64,000 nt of DNA from Dietzia psychralcaliphila (GCF_003096095.1 NZ_CP015453.1:1798001-1862000); one strand, 5' to 3'. Counted from the stretch's first letter, positions 14,616 to 24,232 are shown. Made by a program: numbers and translations. The notes: generated from the letters alone by a model not told the origin.

Positions 14616-15542
14616 ATGACTGTCGAATGGACTCCCGACGGGCACCTCGACCTGGAGAGCCCGGTGATGATCGTGGCCTTCGAGGGCTGGAACGACGCCG
14701 CCGACGTGGCTACCGGAAGCATCGAGCACCTCGCCCTCAACTGGGAGGCCCGCCAGATCGCGGAGATCGGTGGCGACGACTTCTTCGACTACCTGGACCA
14801 GCGGCCGATCGTCCGCCACAAGGGCGGGGTGTCGCGATCCGTCGAATGGCCGCGGATCCTGGTGTCGGTGTGCCGCCCGGACGGGTTCGACCACGACGTC
14901 CTGTTGGTCCGCGGACCCGAGCCGGGGCTCAAGTGGCGTCGGTTCGCCTCGGAGTTCGTGGACCTGGTCGACACGTTGGGGGTGTCCCAGGTGGTGCTGC
15001 TGGGGGCCTTCCTGGCCGATGTGCCCCACACCCGGCCGGTCCCCCTGACCGGAACGGCGTTCAACCGCCAGCGGATGGTCGGGATGGGGGTCCGGGCCTC
15101 CGACTACGAGGGCCCCACGGGGATGACCGGGGTCCTCCAGCAGTTGCTCACCGAGGCGGGGGTCCCCACGTTGAGCCTGTGGGCGGGAGTCCCCCACTAC
15201 GTGGCCGCGCCGCCCAATCCGCGCGGCACGGAGGCGGTCCTCTCCTGGCTCGTCGAGAACCTCGGGCTGGCCGTCCCGATGGACGCGCTGCGAATGCAGT
15301 CCCGGACGTGGGTGGCGAAGGTCGACGCCGCGGCCGGGGAGGACGAGGACCTCCGTGACTACATCCAGTCCCTGGAGGACCAGATGGACGACGAGAACGG
15401 GGTCGGTGTGGGCGTCGACCCCGAGCCCGACCGCGGTCGGGCCGGGGACGGGGAGACGATGCCGCTGGTCGACGGCGAGGCGATCGCCGCCGAGTTCGAG
15501 CGCTTCCTGCGGGGTGAGCGGGACGAGCCCGACGCCGGCTGA
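14616..15542 (+). CDS. PAC2-family protein (Rv2125-like)
   Basis: A 308-residue protein of the PAC2 (proteasome assembly chaperone 2-like) superfamily. Conserved parts are VMIVAFEGWNDAADVATGS near the N-terminus, the QVVLLGAFLADVPHTRP strand-loop and SLWAGVPHYVAAPPNP. Actinobacterial members are nucleosidase-fold proteins of unknown function; the name does not show a proteasome link. The last 70 residues are acidic and low in complexity. Its position next to metH matches Rv2125. Confidence 0.85.
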   Translation: MTVEWTPDGHLDLESPVMIVAFEGWNDAADVATGSIEHLALNWEARQIAEIGGDDFFDYLDQRPIVRHKGGVSRSVEWPRILVSVCRPDGFDHDVLLVRGPEPGLKWRRFASEFVDLVDTLGVSQVVLLGAFLADVPHTRPVPLTGTAFNRQRMVGMGVRASDYEGPTGMTGVLQQLLTEAGVPTLSLWAGVPHYVAAPPNPRGTEAVLSWLVENLGLAVPMDALRMQSRTWVAKVDAAAGEDEDLRDYIQSLEDQMDDENGVGVGVDPEPDRGRAGDGETMPLVDGEAIAAEFERFLRGERDEPDAG

Positions 15543-15629
15543 GCCCGCGCACGGCTGACTCCGATGACGATTGAGCTCGTGCCCGGCTGATCCTGCGCCG
15601 AGCCGAACCCGGCGAACACGGGAACGCCG

Positions 15630-16880
15630 TCAGGTGGCGGGGGCCACTCCGAGCAGGGCGTCGAGCGCGGTCGCGATGGACGGCCCGGCAGACGGGTCGG
15701 ACTCGTCCCCTGCCAGGGTCGCCTCGGCCCAGCTGTCGACCGCGTCCAGGGCACCGGGGGTGTCGAGGTCGTCCGCGAGTCGTTCCCGCACGGCGACGAT
15801 GGTCGCGGCGGAGTCGGCGCCGGAGCGACGGGAGATCGCACGGAACCACGTCTCGCAGCGGGAACGGGCCTCCGCGAGCAGATCCTCGGACCAGGACCGG
15901 TCCGTCCGGTAGTGCCCGGCGGCCAGGGCGAGTCGGATGACGGCCGGGTCCACCCCCTGCTCGCGGAGCGTCTTGACGCGGACGAGATTGCCCAACGACT
16001 TGCTCATCTTGACCCCGTCGAGTCCGATCATCGCCGCGTGCACGTAGAAGCGGGCGAACGGGGAACGACCGGTCGCGGCCTCCGCGTGGGCGGCGGAGAA
16101 CTCGTGGTGCGGGAACGCGAGGTCGCTGCCCCCACCCTGGATGTCGAACTCCATGCCCAGGCGGTTCCGGGCGATCGCCGAGCACTCGATGTGCCAGCCC
16201 GGCCTGCCCGCCCCCCAGGGCGAGGGCCAGGACGGCTCCCCCGGTCGCTGCACCCGCCACAGCAGGGCGTCCAGCGGATGCTCTTTGCCGGGCCGGTCCG
16301 GGTCCCCGCCGCGCTCGGCGAACGCGGCGGCCATCTCTTCCGGGTCGTACCCGGACTCGTACCCGAAGCCCGGGGTGGCCCGGTGCCGGTAGTAGACATC
16401 GGGATAGCCGTCGACCTCGGAATCGACCCGGTAGGCGTGGCCGCGGTCGATGAGCTCGGCGACCATCTCCACGACTTCGTCGATGGTCTCCGTAGCGGCC
16501 ACATAGTCGCGGGGGGGAAGCACGCGGAGCGCCTCCATGTCCGAACGGAACAGATCCGTCTCGCGATCCCCGAGTTCCCGCCAGTCCACGCCGTCGCGCT
16601 CCGCCCGCTCGAAGAGCGGGTCGTCGACGTCCGTGGTGTTCTGGACGTAGTGGACCTCGTGCCCGGCGTCGAGCAGGAGCCGGTACACCAGATCGAATGT
16701 CAGGTAGGTCGCCGCGTGACCGAGGTGCGTGGTGTCGTAGGGGGTGATGCCGCAGACGTACATCCCGGCGACGGGGCCGGCGGACACCTCCCGGATCTCG
16801 CGGCTCGCCGTGTCGAACAACGTGAGAGGGGTTCCGTCGCCGGGGACGGCGGGGACGGCAGGCGGGGACCACGAGTGCAT
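15630..16880 (-). CDS. mshC: Mycothiol ligase MshC (cysteine:GlcN-Ins ligase)
   Basis: A 416-residue class I CysRS-like ligase that joins cysteine to glucosaminyl-inositol in mycothiol synthesis. It has the zinc cysteine in YVCGITPYD, the HIGH-like [10 protein letters not shown] (about residues 52-60), [10 protein letters not shown] and KMSKSLGN (about 292-299). It lacks the tRNA-binding tail of a true CysRS, and its length fits MshC (about 414). It is the last gene of a run with the SCO1664-like, DUF3090 and phosphatase genes. TAGACT lies 7 nt upstream of the ATG, so it may also have its own leaderless start. Confidence 0.95.
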   Translation of the reverse strand: MHSWSPPAVPAVPGDGTPLTLFDTASREIREVSAGPVAGMYVCGITPYDTTHLGHAATYLTFDLVYRLLLDAGHEVHYVQNTTDVDDPLFERAERDGVDWRELGDRETDLFRSDMEALRVLPPRDYVAATETIDEVVEMVAELIDRGHAYRVDSEVDGYPDVYYRHRATPGFGYESGYDPEEMAAAFAERGGDPDRPGKEHPLDALLWRVQRPGEPSWPSPWGAGRPGWHIECSAIARNRLGMEFDIQGGGSDLAFPHHEFSAAHAEAATGRSPFARFYVHAAMIGLDGVKMSKSLGNLVRVKTLREQGVDPAVIRLALAAGHYRTDRSWSEDLLAEARSRCETWFRAISRRSGADSAATIVAVRERLADDLDTPGALDAVDSWAEATLAGDESDPSAGPSIATALDALLGVAPAT

Positions 16881-16887
16881 GCGGCCG

Positions 16888-16893
16888 AGTCTA
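16888..16893 (-). promoter_or_regulatory. Probable -10 element (TAGACT) of mshC
   Basis: TAGACT on the minus strand ends 7 nt before the mshC ATG, inside the 27-bp gap after the upstream gene, with no ribosome site. This is the leaderless spacing seen at other genes here. Confidence 0.45.
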
Positions 16894-16907
16894 GATACCG
16901 TGCGTGC

Positions 16908-17690
16908 TCAGAAGAGCGGCCAGGGTAGCGGGTAGCCCGGTCCCGGGACGGGGAACACCTCGCCGTCGAGCAGAGTGGTGACCCGTGCGGCGAGAGCGCT
17001 CACCTCGGCCGGTGAGAGCAGGTCACGGAGTTTTTCCCCGAGGACGGCGTCCCCGGACAACCCTCCGCGAACCCGCTCCAGTCCCTCGACATCCTCCAGG
17101 GGCAGCGGTTGGCCGGCCCACCCCCACAGGACGGTGCGCAGCTTCGACTCGGTGTGGAAGGACAGGCCGTGATCGATCGCCCAGATCACGCTGGAGGTGT
17201 CGACCAGGACGTGCCCGCCCTTGCGGTCGGCGTTGTTGACGACGTGGTCGAACAACGCGATCCGTCGGAGGCGCTCGTCCAGGGCGTGGGCCACCACCAC
17301 GTCCTCCCCACGGGACCCCTCACCCCGGAGCACGGCCACGCGGCCGGGAGGGAGGGCGTCCACCGGGTGGATGTCCACCGGGTCGTGGCCGGGCGCCTCG
17401 CCCCGGTCGAACTCGTCGATCCATCGTTGCGCCATCCCCGGGCCACCGGGGCCGTGCGCCCCCACCGTCTCCGGCACCAGGTCCCAACCCAGCGCGACGG
17501 ACACCTCGTACGCGGCGATCTCCCGGGCCGCCAGGCTGCCGTCGGGGAAGTCCATGAGCGGGCGCTCCCCCGCCGAGGGCTTGTACACCCAGTGCCCGCC
17601 CTCGGCGTCGACACAGCGGTACACCGCGTTGCTGCCCGAAGGGATCCGGTGCAGAACGGTGAGTTCGGGGCCCGGAGGGCGGGTCGTCAC
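16908..17690 (-). CDS. SCO1664-family protein (PI3/PI4-kinase-like fold)
   Basis: A 260-residue homologue of Rv2133c. The motifs WVYKPSAGERPL, EIAAYEVSVALGWDLVPET, ALFDHVVNNADRKGGH and IWAIDHGLSFH give a kinase-like lysine, a catalytic-loop-like NNADR and an ID-H metal motif. These resemble lipid-kinase-like and HipA-like folds. The biochemical activity is unknown to me. The GTG at 17690 overlaps the DUF3090 stop (GTGA), so the two are coupled. It is conserved next to mshC in actinobacteria, which hints at a shared function. Confidence 0.75.
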   Translation of the reverse strand: MTTRPPGPELTVLHRIPSGSNAVYRCVDAEGGHWVYKPSAGERPLMDFPDGSLAAREIAAYEVSVALGWDLVPETVGAHGPGGPGMAQRWIDEFDRGEAPGHDPVDIHPVDALPPGRVAVLRGEGSRGEDVVVAHALDERLRRIALFDHVVNNADRKGGHVLVDTSSVIWAIDHGLSFHTESKLRTVLWGWAGQPLPLEDVEGLERVRGGLSGDAVLGEKLRDLLSPAEVSALAARVTTLLDGEVFPVPGPGYPLPWPLF

Positions 17691-18274
17691 GGGTCGACGA
17701 GATCGGCGAGCGCGTCACCGGAGCGCGGGAGGTACCCGTTGAGGCGGACGCAGAGGTGCCCCGTGGTGTCGATGGGTTCACCGCACAGCGGGCACGGCGC
17801 GCGTCCGGCGGAGACGACCTTCTCGCTGCGTAGGACGAACTGCCGTGCACGTTGCGGGGTGAGGAACACGCGCAGCGCGTCGGGCGCGTCCTCTGCATCC
17901 GAGAGCACGACCGACTCGTCGGTGGCGGTCGGATCCGCCGCCAACAACTCCACGACGATCTGGCTCTTCTCACCGTCCCACCCCAGGCCCATGGTGCCCA
18001 CCTGGAATTCCGCGTCGACGGGCATCTCCAGCGGCGCCAGGTCGTCCACGACGCCGGCGGCCGGGGGCACGGGGACGTCGGACTTGGAGGCGATCTCGTC
18101 GAGCAGGTCGCCCATCCGCTCGGAGAGGATCTGGGCCTGTTGCTTCTCGCAGCGGACCGAGACGGTGCGGCCGCCGCCGGTGGCCTGGACGAAGAACACC
18201 CGTTCGCCGGGCTGACCGACCGTGCCCACCACGAACCGGGCCGGGTCGCGGAACTCGTGGACTTCCCTGCTCAT
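17687..18274 (-). CDS. DUF3090-family protein with zinc-ribbon motif
   Basis: A 195-residue protein matching Rv2134c in length. The N-terminal part (FVVGTVGQPGERVFFVQA) is a conserved beta region. Near the C-terminus CPLCGEPIDTTGHLC holds three cysteines plus a histidine that could bind zinc. The ATG at 18274 has GGGAGA about 8 nt upstream. It lies between the phosphatase and SCO1664-like genes and overlaps the latter. The function is unknown; the constant neighbourhood suggests one unit with them. Confidence 0.8.
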   Translation of the reverse strand: MSREVHEFRDPARFVVGTVGQPGERVFFVQATGGGRTVSVRCEKQQAQILSERMGDLLDEIASKSDVPVPPAAGVVDDLAPLEMPVDAEFQVGTMGLGWDGEKSQIVVELLAADPTATDESVVLSDAEDAPDALRVFLTPQRARQFVLRSEKVVSAGRAPCPLCGEPIDTTGHLCVRLNGYLPRSGDALADLVDP

Positions 18275-18335
18275 GCCGGTCGTCTCCCTCGTGTGCTGCC
18301 GTGTGGTGCCGGGTGGTCCTGGGTGGTGGTGCGGT

Positions 18336-19043
18336 TCATAAGGGTACGTTCCCGCCGGGCATCGCGTCCGAGCTGGCGTCGCCGGCGGTGGCGTTGCCCA
18401 CGTGACCGGCGGGTTCCCCCCGGAGGCTCCCCAGGTCCCCACCGGTGTCGTTGACCCGCAGAACGAACGGCCGGTGGGGGGTGTAGCGGACCACCGACAC
18501 CGAACCCGGCTCCACCACGATGCGCTGGAAATGGTCGAGGTGCATCCCGTATGCGTCGGCGATCACCGACTTGATCACGTCCCCGTGGCTGCACGCCACC
18601 CACAACACGTCGCGGCCCGCGTCCTCGGCCAACCTCCGGTCGTGCACCCGGACAGCCGACACGGCGCGGGTCGCCATCTCCGCGAGGGACTCGCCCTCGG
18701 GGAAGACGGCGGAGGAGGGGTGCTGCTGCACCACCGACCACATGTGTTCCGACGCGAGCTCGGTCAGAGTCCGTCCGGTCCAGGTCCCGTAGTCGACCTC
18801 GACCAGCCCCTCGTCGACCACCGGCTCCACCCCGAATGCCGCGGCCAACGGCTCGACGGTCTGCCGGCAGCGCATCAGCGGAGACCGGACGACCGCCTCG
18901 ACAGGGAGGCCGGCGAGTCGCCGGCAGAGGTCCTGCGCCTGAGCCCGGCCCGTCTCGTCGAGTGAGACGCCGGAGGTGCGGCCGGCCAGTGTGAGCGCGG
19001 TGTTGGCGGTCGAACGGCCGTGGCGGAGGAGGATGACGGTCAT
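18336..19043 (-). CDS. Histidine-phosphatase (phosphoglycerate mutase-like) protein
   Basis: A 235-residue protein with the branch-1 histidine phosphatase signature LLRHGRSTAN at residues 5-14. It also has the arginine in RSPLMRCRQT and the second catalytic histidine in ACSHGDVIKSV. Homologue of Rv2135c. It is more likely a phosphatase than a glycolytic mutase; the substrate is unknown. The C-terminal 35 residues are low in complexity. TAGCCT ends 6 nt before its ATG with no ribosome site. It is the first gene of the run leading to mshC. Confidence 0.85.
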   Translation of the reverse strand: MTVILLRHGRSTANTALTLAGRTSGVSLDETGRAQAQDLCRRLAGLPVEAVVRSPLMRCRQTVEPLAAAFGVEPVVDEGLVEVDYGTWTGRTLTELASEHMWSVVQQHPSSAVFPEGESLAEMATRAVSAVRVHDRRLAEDAGRDVLWVACSHGDVIKSVIADAYGMHLDHFQRIVVEPGSVSVVRYTPHRPFVLRVNDTGGDLGSLRGEPAGHVGNATAGDASSDAMPGGNVPL

Positions 19044-19049
19044 AGCGGC

Positions 19050-19055
19050 AGGCTA
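19050..19055 (-). promoter_or_regulatory. Probable -10 element (TAGCCT) of the phosphatase-mshC operon
   Basis: TAGCCT on the minus strand ends 6 nt before the ATG of the histidine-phosphatase gene, giving a leaderless arrangement. Confidence 0.45.
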
Positions 19056-19083
19056 CCGACGCGGCGCCACTTCGGTGGTGTGG

Positions 19084-19968
19084 TCAGGTCGCGGGGATCG
19101 TGCCCGTGGCGAGCAGGGCGATCACGACCAGTCCCAGGACGATCCGGTATCCGGCGAACCAGGCCAGCGAGTGGTTCTGGACGAAGCGCAGGAGCCACGC
19201 GATGGCGGCGTAGCCCAGCACGAACGCGACCACCGAACCCACGATCAGCTGAACCCCGGTGGCGGACTGTCCCACGGACGGCTCGAACGCGTCGGGGAGG
19301 CTGAACAACCCGGAGGCCAGGACCGCCGGGATGGCCAGCAGGAAGGAGAACCGTGCGGCGGCCTCGCGGGACATGTTGAGGAATAGGCCGGCGGAGATGG
19401 TGCCGCCCGAGCGGCTGACGCCGGGGATCAGGGCCAGGCACTGGGCCAGCCCCATGACCACCGCGTCCTTCATGGTCAGGCCCTTGAGCGACTGGTTGTC
19501 CACCGGGCGGTCCTGCCTACCGAACTTCTCGGCCAGGAGGAACACGAAGGAGAACGCGATGAGGACGATCGCCGTGATCCACAGGTTGCGGGCGGCGTCA
19601 CGGATGAGGTCCTTGCCGAAGAAGCCGATGATGGCGATGGGGATGGACCCGACGATCACGTACCAGCCGAGCCGGTAGTCCGGGTCATCGCGGTGCCGGG
19701 CGTTGAACACGCCCCGGAACCATGCGACGAGGATCCGCACGATGTCCTTGAAGAAGAACACCAGCACGGCGGCTTCCGTGCCGAGCTGGATGACCGCGGT
19801 GAACGAGGCGCCCGCGTCCGCCCCGAACAGCCAGGTGGAGAAGATGCGCAGGTGCCCGGAGGACGAGACGGGCAGGAACTCCGTGAGCCCCTGGAGGACG
19901 GAGAGCACGATCACCTGGAGCCAGGACATGCCGTCCGCAGCGGGGGCGGCCAGGACCGTCGGGTTCAC
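19084..19968 (-). CDS. uppP: Undecaprenyl-diphosphate phosphatase UppP (BacA)
   Basis: A 294-residue integral membrane enzyme that recycles undecaprenyl diphosphate for cell-wall synthesis. Both family signatures are present: [13 protein letters not shown] (about residues 27-39) and [10 protein letters not shown] (about 180-189). Seven or eight hydrophobic segments follow. I took the GTG at 19968; an ATG at 19929 begins the conserved MSWLQVIVL and would give a length like Rv2136c. Neither has a strong ribosome site. Activity gives bacitracin tolerance in known members. Confidence 0.93.
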   Translation of the reverse strand: MNPTVLAAPAADGMSWLQVIVLSVLQGLTEFLPVSSSGHLRIFSTWLFGADAGASFTAVIQLGTEAAVLVFFFKDIVRILVAWFRGVFNARHRDDPDYRLGWYVIVGSIPIAIIGFFGKDLIRDAARNLWITAIVLIAFSFVFLLAEKFGRQDRPVDNQSLKGLTMKDAVVMGLAQCLALIPGVSRSGGTISAGLFLNMSREAAARFSFLLAIPAVLASGLFSLPDAFEPSVGQSATGVQLIVGSVVAFVLGYAAIAWLLRFVQNHSLAWFAGYRIVLGLVVIALLATGTIPAT

Positions 19969-20103
19969 GGGCGCTGCTTTCTCTCGGGAAACGTGGCACG
20001 AGCACGGGTATCTCACCGCACCGCCGTGAGGGTAGTCGTCCGGACCTGGACGGCGACTGAGGACCCGCGTGGTGGACAATGTGGGGCAGTCGAAAGGAAC
20101 ACC

Positions 20104-21135
20104 GTGCCCCTTCGTGTCCACCGCCGCTCCGCTGTACCCGCCGCTCTGCTGGCCCTCGCCGTCGCACTGACCGGTTGCGCGTCGACCAACAGCCAACTGG
20201 AGGACTACACCCAGATCGAGCAGGGTAACGCCCGGCCCGCCGAGTCGCCGCAGGTCTCCGACCCCGAGGGTGGTGAGGTCGTCCCGGCCCCGGGGTCCGT
20301 GTCCTCCCTGGTGGCGTTGGGCGACCGGGTGGTGGCGCAGGTCGACGGCCCACCCGGGTTGGAGATCGCTCGGGTGGAGGGCACCCGCTGGATCCCGGAG
20401 AGCTCCGTCGAACTCCCCGTCGACGCCGGTACCGCGACCGCGGGGCATGACGGGACGGTTCTGGTCCCCTACGGCGACGGCGTCGTCGTGGTCACGCCGG
20501 CCGGCGACTCGCGGGAGATCTCGGGGCTCGGACCGGTCACCGCGGCCGCTGTGACCGCTGACGGTCGCCTGCTCACGGGGACCTCCGACGGCGAGGTGGT
20601 CATCCGCGAGGCGGACGGGACGGAGCAGCGTCGCATCGGGGGTCTGACGTCCGTTGACCGGATCGCTGTGGCCCGGGATGGTTCGGTCACCGCGTTCAGC
20701 CGGCCGGACACGGTCATCGCGAGCATCGATCTGGACGAGGACGGCGCCGGACCGCTCCTACGCGCAGGGAAGGGTGCCGGGAAGATGGACGAGTACGGCG
20801 AGCGCTCAGTCGTGGCCAGCGACACCGTCGGTGACACTCTCCTCGTCTACTCGACCTCGCCGATCCGGCTCCATCAGCAGTTCCCCGTGGCCGCGGCCCC
20901 GTGGGCGGTCGCCGGGGACCCCACCCGGGACGTCGTCTGGGTCACCTCCACCGGAACCAACACCGTTCAGGCGTACGATCTCGGCGACGGTGCAGGCGTT
21001 CGGCGTGTCGAGATCGCGACGGTGCGTCAGCCGGACTCGCTGGCGGTCACAGACTCCGGCACGGTGGTCGTCGGTTCCTCCGACGGTGCCGGGCTCCACC
21101 TGATGCGCCCCGCTCTCCCGGTGCCGTCGAGCTGA
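20104..21135 (+). CDS. Lipoprotein with beta-propeller-like repeats (LppL-like)
   Basis: A 343-residue exported lipoprotein: [19 protein letters not shown] is a lipoprotein signal with the lipidated cysteine at residue 22. The mature part has repeated short strands ([36 protein letters not shown]) typical of beta-propellers. It corresponds in position to lppL (Rv2138) just upstream of pyrD. The GTG at 20104 has AAAGGA upstream. Its function is unknown. Confidence 0.8.
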   Translation: MPLRVHRRSAVPAALLALAVALTGCASTNSQLEDYTQIEQGNARPAESPQVSDPEGGEVVPAPGSVSSLVALGDRVVAQVDGPPGLEIARVEGTRWIPESSVELPVDAGTATAGHDGTVLVPYGDGVVVVTPAGDSREISGLGPVTAAAVTADGRLLTGTSDGEVVIREADGTEQRRIGGLTSVDRIAVARDGSVTAFSRPDTVIASIDLDEDGAGPLLRAGKGAGKMDEYGERSVVASDTVGDTLLVYSTSPIRLHQQFPVAAAPWAVAGDPTRDVVWVTSTGTNTVQAYDLGDGAGVRRVEIATVRQPDSLAVTDSGTVVVGSSDGAGLHLMRPALPVPSS

Positions 21136-21169
21136 TCTCAGGACCACCCACGTCCCATCGAGGAGGACC

Positions 21170-22237
21170 GTGTACTCGCTGATGAAGAGCGTGCTGTTCC
21201 GCTTTCCCGCGGAGCGGATCCACCACCTTGTCTTCGGCTTACTCAAGCTGTTGACCCTGGTGCCGCCGCTGGGTTCACTGGTGCGCCGGATTCTCGGTGT
21301 CAGGGATCCGCTCCTGGCCCAGGAGGTGTTGGGCCGGCGCTTCCCCGGACCGCTGGGGCTCGCCGCCGGGTTCGACAAGAACGCCGCGGCCGTCGACTCG
21401 TGGGGGGCGATCGGCTTCGGATTCAGCGAGGTCGGCACGGTCACCGCGTCGCCCCAGCCCGGAAACCCGTCGCCCCGCCTGTTCCGGCTGGTGGAGGACA
21501 GGGCGATCCTGAACCGGATGGGCTTCAACAACCACGGGGCGGGCAACGCCGCCAACAACCTCCGACGGCGCCGGAGCGGCGATCCGGTGGGGATAAACAT
21601 CGGCAAGACCAAGGTGGTGCCCGCAGAGGACGCGGTGCGTGACTACGTGGCCTCGGCCAGCATGCTCACGGGCCTCGCCGACTACATGGTCGTCAACGTG
21701 AGCTCCCCCAACACCCCCGGGCTCCGGGACCTGCAGGCGGTCGAATCGCTGCGTCCGATCCTGACGGCGGTCCGCGACGTGGCCACCATCCCCGTGTTGG
21801 TCAAGATCGCCCCCGATCTGGACGACGCGGACATCGACGCGGTCACCGATCTCGTTCTGGAGCTCGGCCTCGCCGGGATCGTCGCCACCAACACCACCAT
21901 CTCGCGTGACGGGCTCACGACCCCGGCGGGCACGGTCGAGGCGATGGGTGCGGGAGGGATCTCCGGTGCGCCCGTCGCGGCCCGGTCGCGTCAGGTCCTC
22001 GCCCGGATCCACGAGCGGGCCGGTGATCGGATGGTGATCATCTCGGTCGGCGGCGTCGAGACCCCGGAGGACGTGTGGGACCGCATCACCCACGGTGCCC
22101 ACCTGGTCCAGACCTACACCGGCTTCGTCTTCACCGGCCCCGAGCTCATCCGTGGGACCAACAAGCTCGTGGCCCGGCGGCTCCGCCAGGGCGGGTTCAC
22201 CTCCCTGGCGGACGCCGTCGGATCGGCGGTCAACTGA
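21170..22237 (+). CDS. pyrD: Dihydroorotate dehydrogenase, class 2 (quinone-linked)
   Basis: A 355-residue flavoenzyme for the fourth pyrimidine step, oxidising dihydroorotate with quinone at the membrane. The N-terminal helices ([18 protein letters not shown]) are the class 2 membrane-binding part. Active-site serine lies in [12 protein letters not shown]-binding segments are [21 protein letters not shown] and [12 protein letters not shown]. The GTG at 21170 has AGGAGG just 3 nt upstream; an ATG four codons on is an alternative. It is co-directional with the lipoprotein gene and ends 3 nt from the convergent PEBP gene. Confidence 0.95.
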   Translation: MYSLMKSVLFRFPAERIHHLVFGLLKLLTLVPPLGSLVRRILGVRDPLLAQEVLGRRFPGPLGLAAGFDKNAAAVDSWGAIGFGFSEVGTVTASPQPGNPSPRLFRLVEDRAILNRMGFNNHGAGNAANNLRRRRSGDPVGINIGKTKVVPAEDAVRDYVASASMLTGLADYMVVNVSSPNTPGLRDLQAVESLRPILTAVRDVATIPVLVKIAPDLDDADIDAVTDLVLELGLAGIVATNTTISRDGLTTPAGTVEAMGAGGISGAPVAARSRQVLARIHERAGDRMVIISVGGVETPEDVWDRITHGAHLVQTYTGFVFTGPELIRGTNKLVARRLRQGGFTSLADAVGSAVN

Positions 22238-22240
22238 CCG

Positions 22241-22783
22241 CTACTGCTCGAAGGTCGCAGTGGTGGTTCCGCGGGCCAGGCCCTGCCCGAAGAGGTTGAA
22301 CCCGACGAAGGCACAGGAGGCGTCCTCCCCGAGCTCGATCTGGTCCCCGACAGCGTGGACGGCGAGGATGTAGCGGTGCGGGCCGTGGCCCTCCGGCGGG
22401 GCCGCCCCCACGAACCCCTTGAACCCGGCGTCGTTGCGTACCACCACGGCCCCCTCCGGGAGCCCCGAGGTGTCGTCACCGGTGCACGCCCCCTCCGGGA
22501 GTGAGGTGACACCGGCCGGGATGTTGGCCACCGACCAGTGCCAGAACCCCGATGCCGTCGGTGCGTCGGGATCGAAGACGGTCACCACGTAGGTCCTGGT
22601 CCCCTCCGGTCCGGCGCTCCAGCTCACCTGGGGCGACCTGTCCAACCCGCCTTCCACCCCCATGACCCCGCCCAGCTGAGCGGACGACAGGGCGGCGCCC
22701 TCGGTGAACGACTCGCTGGTCACCTCGAGAGCCGGGAGATCCGGAAGGGCGTCGTAGGGGTTCGGCACGCGGAAGTCGGTCAT
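22241..22783 (-). CDS. PEBP / YbhB-YbcL family protein
   Basis: A 180-residue phosphatidylethanolamine-binding-protein-like protein. The two family motifs are VFDPDAPTASGFWHW and GHGPHRYILAVHA. It corresponds to Rv2140c (TB18.6) in position and size. Proposed roles of the family are binding of small phospho-ligands or modulation of signalling; none is proven here. An AGGAGGAG lies 3 nt before the ATG. No signal peptide is seen, so it is probably cytosolic. Confidence 0.9.
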   Translation of the reverse strand: MTDFRVPNPYDALPDLPALEVTSESFTEGAALSSAQLGGVMGVEGGLDRSPQVSWSAGPEGTRTYVVTVFDPDAPTASGFWHWSVANIPAGVTSLPEGACTGDDTSGLPEGAVVVRNDAGFKGFVGAAPPEGHGPHRYILAVHAVGDQIELGEDASCAFVGFNLFGQGLARGTTTATFEQ

Positions 22784-22965
22784 CTTCTCCTCCTGGGTCG
22801 GACGGCTGGAGGTCCCCCAGCCGGTCACGTCCTTGTCTACCAGCGATGACCGTCGGGTGTGGGGCGAGAGCGGGGGCCGATTTGTCCCACGGTTCGGGCA
22901 TCGGCTAGTGTCATTCCTCGCACGACCAAGCCGGGAACGAGCCGGTGCAGGTCATCAGTGTGCGA

Positions 22966-23051
22966 GCGCGAGTGGCGGAATGGCAGACGCGCTAGCTTGA
23001 GGTGCTAGTGTCCTATTAACGGACGTGGGGGTTCAAGTCCCCCCTCGCGCA
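22966..23051 (+). tRNA. tRNA-Leu (anticodon GAG)
   Basis: The acceptor arms GCGCGAG and CTCGCGC pair fully. The anticodon stem CTAGC/GCTAG encloses loop TTGAGGT, with GAG at 22999-23001 reading CUC and CUU. A long variable arm and the T-arm GGGGG-TTCAAGT-CCCCC follow. CCA is not encoded. It is in the same position relative to the PEBP gene as in mycobacteria, as far as I recall. Confidence 0.96.
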
Positions 23052-23070
23052 CACTGTGTCGAGACAGTAG

Positions 23071-23111
23071 AAGTGGCCCCGGATCCGTGAGGATCCGGGG
23101 CCACTTGTTTT
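23071..23111 (+). terminator. Rho-independent terminator after tRNA-Leu
   Basis: A perfect 16-bp stem (23071-23086 with 23091-23106) with a GTGA loop is followed by GTTTTT. It is the only textbook intrinsic terminator with a T-run in the window. Confidence 0.92.
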
Positions 23112-23126
23112 TGGGGAGGTCTCCCG

Positions 23127-23489
23127 ATGGCCCGCACACCGCCGCCCCCCGCCCAACAACGACTCATCGACCGACTGCGCGCTCTTCTCGCGGACGAACC
23201 GGTGACCCGCGAGGTATCGATGTTCGGCGGCCGCTGCGTCATGGTCTCCGAGAAGATACTGGTGAGCGCGGGCCGGGACGGCCGGCTACTCGTCAGAGTG
23301 GACAGCGACCGGCACGACGAGCTCGTCGGAAAGCCCGGTGCCGCGCAGGCGGAGATGGGTGCCGGGCGTGACATGGGGCCCGGCTGGATCTCGGTGACCG
23401 CCTCCGCGATCGGGACCGACGAAGAACTGTGGGAGTGGCTCCGGCCCGCCCTCGACTACAACCGTTCGGTGACCGGGGGCGAAGGGTGA
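23127..23489 (+). CDS. TfoX N-terminal domain-like protein
   Basis: A 120-residue protein with the TfoX-N pattern: an N-terminal helix, then REVSMFGGRCVMVSEKILVSAG, strand LLVRVDSD and WISVTASAIGTDEELWEWLRPAL. Stand-alone TfoX-N proteins are common in actinobacteria and have no known role; this is not evidence of competence control. GGGGAGG lies upstream of the ATG. The stop overlaps the next start (GTGA). Confidence 0.75.
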   Translation: MARTPPPPAQQRLIDRLRALLADEPVTREVSMFGGRCVMVSEKILVSAGRDGRLLVRVDSDRHDELVGKPGAAQAEMGAGRDMGPGWISVTASAIGTDEELWEWLRPALDYNRSVTGGEG

Positions 23490-24232
23490 GGACGATCGCG
23501 GGGCGGGCCGCAGACACGCTGGGACGGCTGATCGCCGTGACCGCTCGCGCCCTGGACCGGGGACTCGACGGACTGGGCGTGGTTCCCCCGGCCCTCGACC
23601 TGCCACCCGACGTCCGTGACGACCTCCGCGTGTTCTTCGGCCCCACCATCGACCCAGCTGCGGTGATGATCCGTCGGGGACACGTGCCCGGAGTGCCTCA
23701 CCCGCGGGCGTTCGCGTTGCCGGGTCTGATCTACCTGGGCGCCGACCCGGGCGTCGTGGGCACCGCAGCTGAGGGAATCGATCGACCCCGGGCGACCTCG
23801 ACGTTGGTGCACGAACTGGTCCACGTCTGGCAGGGCCGGGTCATCGGGCCCCGATACGTGGTCGTCGCGCTGGCCGAGCAGGCGCGCATGGGGCGCCGCG
23901 CGTACGACTGGCGTGCCGTGCTCGACAACGCTGTGTTCGACAACGCCGTGCTCGACAACGCCGTGCTCGACGGTGCGGCCCTCGACCGTTCATCCGAAGC
24001 ACGTGCATCCCAGGACCGCGCATCCCACGACCGTGCTCACATCGAACGGACCAAGCGGGCCTTCCCGGTGGAGGCCCACGCACAGCTGGTGTCCGATGCC
24101 TACGCCCTCCGGTTCGGGTTCACCCCTGTCACGGCGTCCGCGACGCCGAGCCGGGAGCTGCAGGCCATGGAGGAGGCGCTCACCGGGCTCCGGGCAGGTC
24201 GCGCACCCACCCTGCGGGGGCGAGCGGTTTAG
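23486..24232 (+). CDS. Putative zinc metallopeptidase-like protein with pentad-repeat insert
   Basis: A 248-residue protein. TLVHELVHVWQG (about residues 105-116) has the HExxH zinc-binding motif in a form found in DUF4157-like predicted peptidases. After it, residues 144-188 consist of nine pentads of the A-x-L/F-D-x type, encoded by 15-bp DNA repeats. The rest (EAHAQLVSDAYALRFG) may supply the third zinc ligand. No signal peptide is seen. It overlaps the TfoX-like gene (GTGA) and is probably co-expressed. Peptidase activity is inferred from the motif alone. Confidence 0.65.
   Translation: MRTIAGRAADTLGRLIAVTARALDRGLDGLGVVPPALDLPPDVRDDLRVFFGPTIDPAAVMIRRGHVPGVPHPRAFALPGLIYLGADPGVVGTAAEGIDRPRATSTLVHELVHVWQGRVIGPRYVVVALAEQARMGRRAYDWRAVLDNAVFDNAVLDNAVLDGAALDRSSEARASQDRASHDRAHIERTKRAFPVEAHAQLVSDAYALRFGFTPVTASATPSRELQAMEEALTGLRAGRAPTLRGRAV
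23915..24049 (+). repeat. Nine 15-bp in-frame repeats in the metallopeptidase gene
   Basis: Units begin every 15 bp from 23915. Units 1-4 are near-identical (GCCGTGCTCGACAAC type), unit 5 is diverged and units 6-9 are of a GCATCCCACGACCGT type. They encode AVLDN, AVFDN, AVLDN, AVLDG, AALDR, SSEAR, ASQDR, ASHDR and AHIER. Confidence 0.92.

Noticed and set aside
14616-15542. PAC2 protein as evidence for a 20S proteasome
   Set aside because: PAC2-family proteins are widespread in actinobacteria, including those without a proteasome; the name alone shows nothing.
23127-23489. Natural competence regulator
   Set aside because: Only a TfoX N-terminal-like domain is present; such stand-alone proteins are not known to control competence.
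23915-24049. Gyrase-protecting pentapeptide-repeat protein
   Set aside because: Nine pentads give only about two coils and are inserted in an HExxH protein; Qnr/MfpA proteins are made almost wholly of such repeats.
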